From: Clitopilus passeckerianus
Lineage: Eukaryota; Basidiomycota; Agaricomycetes; Agaricales; Entolomataceae
Assembly (NCBI GenBank): GCA_944990035.1
Contig: CALYLX010000143.1
Span: 434,001-498,000, forward strand
Length of the DNA: 64,000 nt
Direction of reading: 5' to 3'
Part shown: positions 44,720 through 55,216 of the stretch, piece after piece
How the letters are laid out: each line of letters starts with the position of its first letter
Position numbering within the stretch: the first letter of the stretch is position 1
Notes under the pieces: model-generated
The model's database searches: none
What the model was told of the DNA's origin: nothing
Seen by the model: only the letters and a program-made list of their open reading frames with translations
Translations under genes and position numbers: made by a program

Positions 44720-47666
44720 ATGTCAACAACTCTACTGCTGAACCATTTGCATAATGCAGACCCTGCAGTCGCACCAACGACATTATTTGCAGCACTTGCA
44801 CACCATTTGGCCCATGATCGCCCCACACCAGTTTCGCTGGCCGCTTCTGCTATTTCTGCACCTTACTTCCTGAAGTACCCGCCGTTGCATGAAAGAATTC
44901 AAGGCCTCGTAACTTCATTCCAGCATGCTGTTATTCTCAAGCACGAAGCCTTGATAAAAACACGTGAAGGTTCCTCAACGTTCACTCGTACGCTGTTCTC
45001 TCCAAGTGTTTCCAACGACTTGCAAGAGTGGGTCAAGCAGGCTCACCAGGGTCTACGTGGTGGAAGGCCACTGTTCAGGCTTGCCGCCTGTACTGGCCTT
45101 CTACTTGGGGTGAAGCAGGTTGGAGGGCTTCAAGGAAGGGGCAAAGAGAAAGTTGAAGACGATACAGCCGTAGCTTTGGCAGAAGTATTGGATGATTATA
45201 CTGTCGAAACGGGCGACTGGGAAAGAGAGTTTGGCTCTCACGTTGACGGTATGTGGTCACGCAAGGAGCTGCTGCAGCGAACTGATGATCCTGCAGAAAC
45301 GTCCTTGTCCTTGACTTTGATTGTGGCTTCCCAATCCCTGCCGCTACTTCCCGCGGCCAAGCTGGACGCTTTACCACTATCCTTATTGGCACCTCTGCTT
45401 GCGTCATCCATATGTACTGGGTTCGGCCAGGGCACGTTCCTGGATATGAATTCTGAAAAGGTTAGTAAATATCCTCAAGAGTCGATGATCACTCATAGAT
45501 GTCATAGAAGTCGATCCCCCAGGAACGCTTGACCGGTATCTCAGCGTCTCCCACCATGGCAAACATGTCGAGCTTGTCGAAGCTATTGGCCCTCGTCCTC
45601 GGGCACCTGATCACGTCAGCTAAAGACGGACTAGAGGTTGCCAAAGAGATCTTGTCCAAGTTGGACAGCGTAGCAACGACGATCGAGCGCAGTTGGTTGA
45701 ATAACCCCCTATCATCGGCACCGAAACGGGACGAACTCGGTATGCACAACCCTTCCACCCTTGTGACGGAATCTCAATGAATTAATACCAGCAGAGGCCG
45801 AAGAATCCGCGCGAATGACTTGGAATCTATTGAAGACATATCTATTTGCAATCGTAATGATACTCGATGGAGTCCTTGCCAATGTGGTGTATCGGCACCC
45901 CCACGACCTACTCATTCGCCAGCCACTAACAACGCCACACACCCTTTCTCAATTATCTTTGCAAATGCTTTCCCACCTCTCATTTGTAGTTTCTCAATTC
46001 GGAGGGGTTACCGCTTCGTACTCTGAGGATGGGCCTTCGTTCATCGAGCTTCACAAGGTCTTTTACCTGGCACTCGACGTGCTCAACTCAGCTCAATCGC
46101 AAGAGATGTGCGAAGGGTTCGTTCAAGATTTGCTCGCTGACCTAAGTAACGCACCTTGTAAGTCACCGACATCGTTCTTTTGACATCTTCTGATGAAATG
46201 TACAGATCAGGTTCGCCCTGAGAAGACGGCGTTTGTTTTCGCTTGTATCGAGCAATGCGTACCCCTACTAGGGATCCGATGTCTAGAAGAGCAGGTTTTG
46301 CCAACATGCGTTCCGTGAGTTTAATCTTGCTTCTTTCTTTGTTTGCATGGTCAGGCCCAACACGAGGTGATGGGAGGAGATACCCCTGCACCTCTTAAGT
46401 GCGATCTCCAGTTTTCATGATGACATACCTTCGCGTTAGAGCGGCTCATTCATCATATGAGGCTCTATCTGCAAGATGCCGGTCGGTGAATTATTTACCC
46501 TCAGAAATTACCCATACAGAACGACCACAACAGAGTGGTCAAGAGACCGGCATCTTGGAGATCTCCAATTTAATTCCCGATCGCCGGATCTTAGTCACAC
46601 TGGAGCCTCTCTGAGGCTAGAGCTTCGGTCATCCGGTCTACATGCCTCATTTGCCCTGCATTCTCCCATTACTCCGAGAATTGACGCTGACTCAATCTTA
46701 TGCAGAAATCTCTCAGATTCGACTCATCGTGAGATCTACGAGTCAGCCCACTCAGTAGTCCTGACGGTCTTCGCATCCCAGGCGCAACGCAATGAGTCCG
46801 GTCATTTAGAAGTTATTGAGTTGCCGGGTGGTGACGGCGACCCACTGACATTGGACAATAAATGCCGGGCGTTGGAAACACCAAATTTGAACGCCTGCCA
46901 GCCCGAAGATCAACGCCGGCGTCCATCGGACATGACTGATTTGATACGTCGAATGGTACCCTTTTATGCTCAATGCTTGATAGATGTGAGTCTATTTCCA
47001 TTTACACCGATTTGGGAGACCTTCTGGTCATGCTGTGATTTCCAGCCCAACATGTTCCCTTTTAGTCTCTCAGATGCCGTGATAACCATCTCACACATTG
47101 TTAACTGATATGTCTTCTCCGATTTCTAGAATTCGAAAGAGGGTATGCTAAGTACAGCACAGCTGCGGCTGGCATACGCCGCACTTGTCAAAGGGGCTCG
47201 TTCCGGCGCAAACACATCTCCAAAGGTCGATGGATCGCTTGGCTGGTACTGCGTCAACCTTCTCGTCGACTCTATCAAATCCCTTTCTACCAGGGGCCTG
47301 GCTATCGGTCAAGAACATGAGGCACGCCGGCATCGACTATATTTGACCCTGGTTTCCACTGTACCCTCATTGCCCTTACTCTACCTCGTCCCAGCATTAG
47401 AGCAGGTTCGCCAGATCCTGGTGGTAAACGAGACCGCTGATGCCATTCGACCAACAAGTGACCCGGTAAAACACAAGGAGCTCGTGGCAGCACTGTTCCA
47501 CGCTATCCAGGAAGGCGTTGGGGATATCCAAAAATCGGTTGCTCTGCGCTGGTGGTATGATAATCGGGAGAATTTCGGCTTGGCCAGAGAAATGTCTGTG
47601 GAGAAGGGGATGGAGAAGGAAGAGGCTACCCTTCAACCTGATCCGCATGTATTGAGTCGTCTGTAA
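44720..47666 (+). CDS. Solenoid-like protein with C-terminal SRL, tentative Pex8
   Basis: About 700 residues in about six exons from ATG 44720 to the stop at 47664-47666. Exons join in phase: AAG|gttagt at 45463 to acceptor tagaag (giving SEKSIPQERLTG), then introns near 45740, 46157 and 46316-46704 (389 nt), and one of about 145 nt ending 47129. The text is helix-rich throughout (LLLNHLHNADPAV, LAFGTAL-like Leu runs, SQSLPLLPAAKLDALPLSLL, THREIYESAHSVVLTVFA), with no catalytic motif. It ends VLSRL, and SRL is a peroxisomal type-1 targeting signal. Helical build, fungal occurrence and a C-terminal PTS1 fit Pex8, the intraperoxisomal import-complex organiser, but the sequence evidence is indirect. 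The neighbouring CoA ligases with SKL and AKL ends strengthen a peroxisomal reading. Confidence 0.6.
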
Positions 47667-48231
47667 CCGATATCATTCTGTACATATCTATGGAGGTAGA
47701 TGCCGGAAGGTTGACAGTCTTTGACAGTGTTTTTTGTGTGACTCAATAAACTCGACTCAATAAATACCCTTTTAGCGAGGTTACCGGACACGTTGATCAT
47801 AAGCGATCGGATTTGGTGTCTGGCAGAAAGTCACCGGATCGGTCTCCTAACTGACCTCCGCCATAGATAGACTCGATAAAAACATTTGTGACCGGTCTTC
47901 ATCCGTCATAGGGTCTTGAAACCGGTCGAAGAGCGGGTGTGGGCACGCGCCACCTACGTTGCTTTCAATACTGGCTATGATACAATTAGAGCCCAGACGG
48001 TCATTTACGCGGCCCAATCGGAATCTGAACCGCGAGGCTGATGGCAGACCTCAGTATTCACACATTTTGGAAAAAAGGAACTGTCAATCAATTTTGCCTC
48101 CAAGTCCGCAGATACCGTATGTCCAGTTTGGAGGCTTACCATACCTCCCACGAGCGCCCACACGATATAAAGCCAGATGAGATGTCGAATTCCGCAAGGC
48201 CAAAGGCACCCCTTTCAGGATCTAGTACACG
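47667..48231. other. Intergenic, promoter of CoA ligase 1
   Basis: No gene seen. A TATAAA at 48167-48172 (acgatataaagcc) lies 60 bp before the ligase ATG. Two near copies of gactcaataaa(c/t) occur at 47741-47766, just after the upstream gene, and could act in 3'-end formation. Confidence 0.45.
48167..48172 (+). promoter_or_regulatory. TATA box of CoA ligase 1
   Basis: Perfect TATAAA 60 bp upstream of the ATG at 48232. Confidence 0.45.
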
Positions 48232-51036
48232 ATGCGACCCAACACCACCCCAATCGCTCTGCCTCACATTCCAGATGATATAACTCTCGCCGAGTTCATG
48301 CTCGCGCATCGACATCCTCTTAGGGCCTCTCGAGGTCGAACTCCATGCCTCATCGATGCCCGAACGAAACGCCAAATCAGCCTAGAAGAAGTTTGTCTGA
48401 TTGTTCTCAGTACTAGCGCCTCAACTCACGTAACCCAACAGCTTCGACAGAACACGAGCGCGGTTGCGAGTATATTTCAGAACAGACTCGCGATAGGTAT
48501 GAAACTTTTCTTTGTGGCGATGGAGCTCACGATGACGGAGCTTCTTCCATCTTTCCCAGGAAATGGCGATGTTGGTAGGTTGATAACAGTATCTCATCAG
48601 GGCGGCAACCCTCAATTGCTATTTTGTAGTTATGATCTACAGTCCAAACCATATCGGTAAGGCAGACCCGCCAGGAATCTTGCTCTCGCGTGCTCACCAC
48701 TTTTTATAGACTTTCCGGTCGCTGCATGGGCAGTTCTGAGCATAGGCGGAATCGTTAGGTGCGGAATTCTCCCCCGACCAACCCAAAAGGAATAAGCCTT
48801 AAATATACCATTTAGCTGTTCGAACCCTACTTTCTCGCCAAACGAGTTAGGATATCAGCTAAAGGCTTCTAAGTCTACCTGCCTAATCGCACACTCTATT
48901 AACATTGCAACTGCTATTTCCGCTGCCCGTTCGGCAGGTATCTCCCCTGATCGGGTGTTTATGATGGATAAGGCTTGCTCTTCGGCTGGGATGAATTTCC
49001 CTTGCATTTCTGATCTAGTTCAAGCTGGTCTCAGGGAGAGGGCTCCATTCAACCCCCGAAAATTCTCCAAGGGTGAAGGCAAGGTCACCACTGCGTTCCT
49101 GTCATGGTCGTCAGGAACTACTGGTCGACCCAAAGTACGCTTCTGAATCTTCTTTCGTCTCCGCTTCCCTGATCGACATTACGTCGGAAGGCCGTCTGCA
49201 TTTCCCACTACGGTTTCATAGCGAATGTCCTTCAAATGGCGGTCCATAACCAGGTGGAGGCCACCTCTCTCTCTCGCATTGCCCGTGGGTATCGGTCAGG
49301 GGATGTGGCCACAGGAGGTGAGTCTTCCCCTATGGTTGTTGAACGAAATGGCCAAATGATCTGACATCCCGCTCAGTACTACCCTGGTTCCGTACGTTCG
49401 CCCTTCATTGTGCATGATTCTGTAACTCACTTTAGCCTTCAGATGTGGCGGGATTGGTTATTAATGTGAGTGGACAGCCTTGGTCGGGAGCCACAAGTCT
49501 AACCCCCACCCGCAGCTTCATTTCGTCCTCTTCTCCGGGGTGAGCTGCTCCTTATCCGAGGAAATCGTCGGTTCCTGACCGTCTAAAAGATGTCGATCGT
49601 CGTATTTGAAAGATACAAACTCATGGACATGCTCGAGGCAGTTGCTTGCCACCGGATAACCCACCTCGTGTACGTTCAACCGCCTCTCCACGAGCCAATC
49701 AAGCTGATGAAGGGTTTAGACTTGTTCCACCCCAAGCGATCGACCTCTGTAAGGTAAGTGAAGTGTCGCCCTCTCAAATCCCTTCGGTCGAATGAGCTAT
49801 ACTCTTGTAGCATCCGGCTGTAGCTGGACACGATCTCACGGGTATCAAATATATCATGATCGGTCAGTGCGTCCACTCTACGAGACCTGATAGATTCTTA
49901 CTATGGAGGGCTCTATAGGAGCTGCCCCCGTCCCTCGAGAAGTCCAGAGTCAGCTATGCGACCTGTTCCCTCATGCCCAGATCGGTCAAGCATACGGTTT
50001 GTAATTTGTGACGTCTTTCGAAATAATCTGAACCATTTTCCTAGGACTTACGGAAATGACGACAGTCTTGTCGATGATTGCGGCGCGGCAACCACGAGGA
50101 CCGATTGGCAGTGCGTTCTATCTACGGTCTTACCCACCTCGATACTAACTCGCTCACAGGTGGTGGTCAACTTCTCCCAGGGGTGGAGGCTCAGGTGGTA
50201 CGACCAGATGGATCTTTCGCCAGTCCTGGCGAACCTGGTGAACTTGTGGTCAGGGGCCCAGCTGCTGCCCTCGGTTATTTGAACGACGAGAAGGCGTAAG
50301 TAATCCCAAAACCATATCGGTCCCACTGGATCTGATCAAGCCGTTTCTAGTACACGAGAGACATTCGTAAATGGGTGAGTTGGGTATAATCTTGTCGTCA
50401 TAAACGTTTCTGATCAAGTCGTCAGCTGGGTACATACAGGGGATCAAGTCATTTTGGGGGACGATAAAGAAATTTATGTTATCGACCGTTTGAAGGCGTG
50501 TCTTTCATTCTCCCATGCCTTGCCATAGATCTGACTCCTATCATTATTGTTCAGGAGTTGATCAAGGTCAAGGGCTTTCAGGTTGCCCCTGCAGAACTTG
50601 AGGGCTGCCTACTCGATCACCCAGAAGTTGCCGACTGCTGCGTGGTTGGGATGCCAGACATCTACTCTGGAGAACTTCCCTTGGCCTACGTTGTCTTGAC
50701 ATCAGACGCACGCCGGAGAGTGCAACGTACTGAGGCGGCCTACGATATCAAGAGCAGTATTATGCAGGTCGGTTTATCATTTGAACCCGGGGATTTAAAT
50801 TCGTGCTGAATGCGGATTATATATAGCACGTCGCTGACCAAAAGGCCTCGTACAAGCACCTAAAAGGCGGCGTATTCTTCGTCGATGAGATCCCCGTCCG
50901 TATTTTATTGTCAAGGGTTCCAACTGAAATGCTGACAGTACTTCATTTTCCCTAGAAAAACGGTAGTGGCAAGTTACTTCGGCGGGTGCTACGCGAACAG
51001 GCAAAGGAAATAGCAAAACAGCGCCCGAGACTATGA
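48232..51036 (+). CDS. AMP-forming acyl/aryl-CoA ligase (4CL-like), tandem copy 1
   Basis: An adenylate-forming enzyme that activates a carboxylic acid with ATP and loads it onto CoA. It is split into about 20 small exons whose phases can be followed throughout. Motifs in order: [15 protein letters not shown] at the N-terminus; [33 protein letters not shown]; the P-loop [12 protein letters not shown] (near 49110-49200, across an intron); [52 protein letters not shown]; and the C-terminal catalytic-lysine motif [13 protein letters not shown]. It ends QRPRL. PRL departs from the PTS1 consensus at its first residue, unlike the ends of copies 2 and 3. Several introns are at the same places as in the other copies, so the three arose by tandem duplication. 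The substrate cannot be read from sequence. Confidence 0.88.
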
Positions 51037-51455
51037 CCAATCCATGGTCAAGATGGGGGGAACTCCACGAGCGTCGACCGGCCCCTCCCGTTCGTGGGAG
51101 GGTGTCATGACGCTATTTATGCCTAGCCCCACGACGAGGTCAGGCGATGAACGTTTGGGCAGACAACCTGATACTCGAATGCTCGCATTAGACGGTTGAA
51201 GTTCGGCCCACCCGTGTATAGACGGCTTTCGCTTTGGATCATGGCTGGGGGAGCTCTGGGGAAGGGGAAGGTGTTATGTATGTTATGTCATGCGAGCGCT
51301 TAGTTGCATCCCCATTGTGTGGAGCGGGGTACGACGGCGGAAAGTATAGATTCCCGGTCACGCCTTTCAAGTGTATATATAGACCAATGCAAACCGTGTT
51401 TCATAACGTTTACTCACTGCCTGGCTCTTCCTGACAAGCTCTTGCTCGAACCATT
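51037..51455. other. Intergenic, promoter of CoA ligase 2
   Basis: No gene seen. TATATATA at 51374-51381 (gtgtatatatagacc) lies about 75 bp before the ATG at 51456. Confidence 0.5.
51374..51381 (+). promoter_or_regulatory. TATA box of CoA ligase 2
   Basis: TATATATA followed by AGACC, 75 bp upstream of the ATG at 51456. Confidence 0.5.
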
Positions 51456-54195
51456 ATGATTGTCAGCTCCCCGATTAATCCACCCCACATACCGGATGAT
51501 CTTACTATCCCTCAATTCATCTTCGATTACAATGAGGTACCACGCCCTCAGAGAGACCCATCGACTCCTTGGCTCATAGAAGACGAAACGGGGAGAAAGA
51601 TTGGAGAAGGAGAGGTATGTAATATGAATGTGGCAACAAGGTTCCCGTCAGTAGAGCTCAGTAGCTTTCTTAGCTCCGTTCAAGAACTACCAGTCTCGCC
51701 GCTGGACTAAGGGCTCAGTTCCGGATAGGTAAACAATCCTTTGTGTTTGGTCGTTCCTCTTGAAAACCTCCAATGAATGTTTCCTCATCTAGGTGACGAT
51801 GATGTTGGTCTGTGGCCCTTGTCTAGCCTGTTTCTCCGTGGAGCTCAATCATTCACCTCTCACAGTGCTGCTGTTTAGTCGGAACCATATTGGTACGTAA
51901 GGCGTCTCTCCAAGCAGGGAAAATAAGTCGAACCATCTCAACAGACTACCCAATTGTGATCTGGGCCGCAAACTACCTCGGAGCTATCGTTTCGTTCGTC
52001 CCCCTTCTCCTTCGTTTCCGCTTACCCAGCCTTACGGGTATCATATGCATGGGTCTCTGATCAGATGCGCGAACCCAGACTTTTCGGCCAACGAGCTTCT
52101 ATATCAGATAGAAGCATCCAAAGCTTCTGTGCTCATTGTTGGTGCAGACGTACTTGACGTCGGCCTCTCGGCTGCATCACTCGCCAAGATCCCGACCACA
52201 AAGGTGGTCTCTCTGACCTCTGATGATTCCACAGCGGACATACTTAGCCTTCAGGATCTCATCGATGTGGGCGCGCTGGGTACTGGTGACTTTCCAGAGA
52301 GGCGACTCAAGCCTGGGGAAGGGAAAACCAAGGTGGCACTGTACATGTTCTCGTCTGGAACTACAGGAAGACCTAAGGTAATCTCCAGTGTTTTGCTTTC
52401 GCCCGGCACTCGTTATTGAATGCTCTAACACTTCTGTCACTTCAAGGCGGTCGCAATTTCACATTACGCATTCATTGCCGATACACTACTTATTGCTTCT
52501 CACAACCGGGTCGGGGAAAATTACTGCGATTTTGAGGAACAGAGATACCGGCCTGGAGATATTGCAATCGCAGGCAAGTTCCCACATTCCCCACAACAAA
52601 CTAATTTTTTACCTTTGGTTTAGTCTTGCCGTTCTTCCGTAAGTGTGCTATCAATAGATTAGGAGAAACTGGCTAATATGTGCCTTCAGATCTCTATGGA
52701 CTTATCACTACGGTTCGTCACCAAAAGCTCTCGTCGCCAGGGCTATGATACATAACCATATCATCAGATTCATTTCGTGTTGTATAGTGCCGTAAGATAC
52801 TATTCAATTTCGCTGTTATGAAAATATCTCACACCCACTTCGCAGATGAGTAGCGTGATCGTCCCCAGGTTCAACTTCGAAAAGATGCTCCAGAGTGTCG
52901 TACGCCACAAAATCTCTCACCTATTGTAGGTCCATTTCACCGATATGATCCCGTTTGCTCTGACAATTGTGTTAGCTTGGTACCTCCCCAAATTGTGCTT
53001 TTGTGCAAGGTGAGTGAAGAAAGTATCTTTCTGTCCAACAGATCTGACTCCCCGCGCCCAGCACCCAGCCGCCAGGAAATACGACATCCAGAAGCATGTC
53101 CGAATGATTTGCTTCGGCGCTGCACCGCTTTCGCGAGAGATGCACTCTCAACTACTCACGCTCTATCCTGATGCTCACATCGGTCAAGGATACGGCATGA
53201 CGGAGTGTACCAATGTAGTTACAATGTGGCCTATCGATGAGAAACAAGGCGCGGCTGGTTGTAAGTCTATCCATTTGAATGAGTGGGGTAACGGGTACTC
53301 ATCGGCTTTACTTCCGCGTCTAGGTGTTGGGACTCTAATTCCCGGGTGTAAAGTCAAGATAGTGAAACTCGACGGCACACTCGGAGGGTTTGACGAATCA
53401 GGCGAGCTATACATCAAAACGCCTGCAATCGCCTTGGAATATGTCGGAAATCCGGAAGCGTACGTCAGCCTAAATCTTGCCTGCATAAATATATTGATCG
53501 AAAATGCAGGACGAGGGAGACGTTTGTAGATGGGTAGGTGATGTACGCACGCCGATAACTTTATGCTAATCGAGGGGCGTCCCAACAGTTGGGTGAGGTC
53601 TGGTGATGAGGGAAAGTTTGATCGAAATGGTCAGCTTTGGATTCTCGACCGTATCAAGGTCCATAGTTCTCCAAGTCCAATCAGCAGCACTACTAAACCA
53701 TCCTTTCCGACCACAGGAATTCATCAAAGTTAAAGGCTTCCAGGTGGCCCCTGCTGAGCTCGAAGGCTGTATCTTGGAAGTTCCAGACGTCTCTTCCGCT
53801 TGCGTGGTTGGCATCCCTGATGACTACAGTACGTGGCATCCATTGAGCGCATTCTGTGGTACTCAAACCTTTCATAGGTGGAGAAGTCCCGCTGGCATTC
53901 GTAGTCCTTTCGAGTGATGCCCAGCAGCGGATCGAAAAGGCCCCTGAAGAGGAGGGCGTAATCAAACAACGGATAATCAAGGTAGGGCCCAAGCATATTC
54001 CATCACTGGCCGTTGGTTGAGAGAATCCGGTAGCATGTCGCCGAAAACAAGGCTGCCATCAAGCACCTTGGAGGAGGAGTGGAAATCGTTTCTCAAATAC
54101 CCACTTCGGCCAGTGGCAAGATATTGAGGAGAGTGCTGAGGGAGCAAGCGAAGCAGAAAATGAAGGAGAATGCGACGGTCAGGTCGAAGTTGTGA
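51456..54195 (+). CDS. AMP-forming acyl/aryl-CoA ligase, tandem copy 2, SKL end
   Basis: Same enzyme family and layout as its neighbours. Starts MIVSSPINPPHIPDDLTIPQ. Exons give ELRSRTTSLAAGLRAQFRIG, VLLFSRNHIDYPIVIWAANY, CANPDFSANELLYQIEASKA, the P-loop [85 protein letters not shown] and [15 protein letters not shown]. The protein ends VRSKL, a perfect peroxisomal type-1 signal, so it probably works in the peroxisome matrix. Unlike copies 1 and 3 it has no intron after GQ-x-YG, which points to intron loss or gain after duplication. The intron after DDDVV has the donor gtctgt. No disabling change seen. Confidence 0.88.
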
Positions 54196-54370
54196 TCATT
54201 CCATTACCTACCTCGTTTTCCGCGCCTCTACTGTATAGGAATTTGTAACATACTGACCTTTGGATAAAACAGTTAGGTAAGCGAAATTGCGCAAAGAGTC
54301 CATGAGGCAGCCGAGCTGGCCTTTTGAGCGACAGCCCACGACATCTTCAGCGAACTTTGATCGGTAAAGT

Positions 54371-54834
54371 ATGTATGAGTATGAAGGCTACTATCGCCTG
54401 CATATTTTTGGGTGCATAGTAAGTGAGTTCATAGTCTCAACTCTTCCTTCCTTCTGAGAATAACATCGCAGTGGAAAGAATCTCGAGATTTTTGTGTGCC
54501 AATTCGGGCTATACCTCTGGACCCCGACGTAATTCAGGAAATCCGGGATGAAGAAAAGTACAAGGACCTCTCCTTCATGGCATTCTTCGATGCCATTGGG
54601 CAAGAAGTCGGTGTTCAAATCATCGAATATCTGTTGACTAGCCCGAATCCCAAGAGGTACCTGGCGTCGCCCGACCCCGTGGATTGGTACATGACGAATG
54701 GTGATGAGGGCTTCTCTATTGCCCTGGAAGGACATGGTTGGAGTATTCCTGATGACGCCGCTGCAAAACTGTGCAAAGCATTGAGAGTTGAGCCGAGTGC
54801 GATTACCTTGCAATATCCTTCGCAGGAGTTCTAG
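54371..54834 (+). CDS. Small two-exon protein of unknown function between ligases
   Basis: Exon 1 is 54371-54418 (MYEYEGYYRLHIFGCI), with an intron of 53 nt (gtaagt to cgcag, 54419-54471). Exon 2 is 54472-54834 (WKESRDFCVPIRAIPL ... LQYPSQEF), about 136 residues, with phase 0 at the junction. It is moderately acidic and soluble-looking, with no signal peptide, membrane segment or motif I know. It contains helical stretches (DPDVIQEIRDEEKYKD, VGVQIIEYLLTS) and GFSIALEGHGWSIPDD. It starts only 175 bp after ligase 2 on the same strand. It could be a complete small gene, or the conserved end of a larger gene carried in by duplication. Confidence 0.5.
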
Positions 54835-55216
54835 TTCTTCCCAAAGTGTGCTCAATTCCTAGGATTGGCAAGCAGGCCCAATCGCTGTTACGTATTGCTA
54901 TCCGGGAGTTCTAGATTACTGGTCGTGTTCGAATACAGTCTCTTCTTGGGTTTTGGCGCCCACAGATTGAATGGTTAAACGCCCGGAAAAGTCGGGACAG
55001 GGTCAAGCCGGGGTCCCTCATTCCAAATATAAGCAAACAGGCCTCTGTTCTGAATCCTATGTGTGGGTCACGCGGACGGCCGGAAGGAGTTACCATACCC
55101 CCACTTGCAGGGGACTCTCAGGGCGGTTGCATTGAATTATGGCCATGTCGATGCCCTGAGTGTCCAACGTGGCTTGAACCTCATTCTCATCGTACGAACC
55201 TCGTGCTTCAGTGAAT
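54835..55216. other. Intergenic, promoter of CoA ligase 3
   Basis: No gene seen. The sequence aatataagcaa near 55027 is a weak TATA candidate, 190 bp from the ATG. Confidence 0.4.

Noticed and set aside
46476..47108. A separate gene starting MPVGELFTLRNYP
   Set aside because: Its right part is an exon of the SRL-ending gene by phase; the left part is intron sequence.
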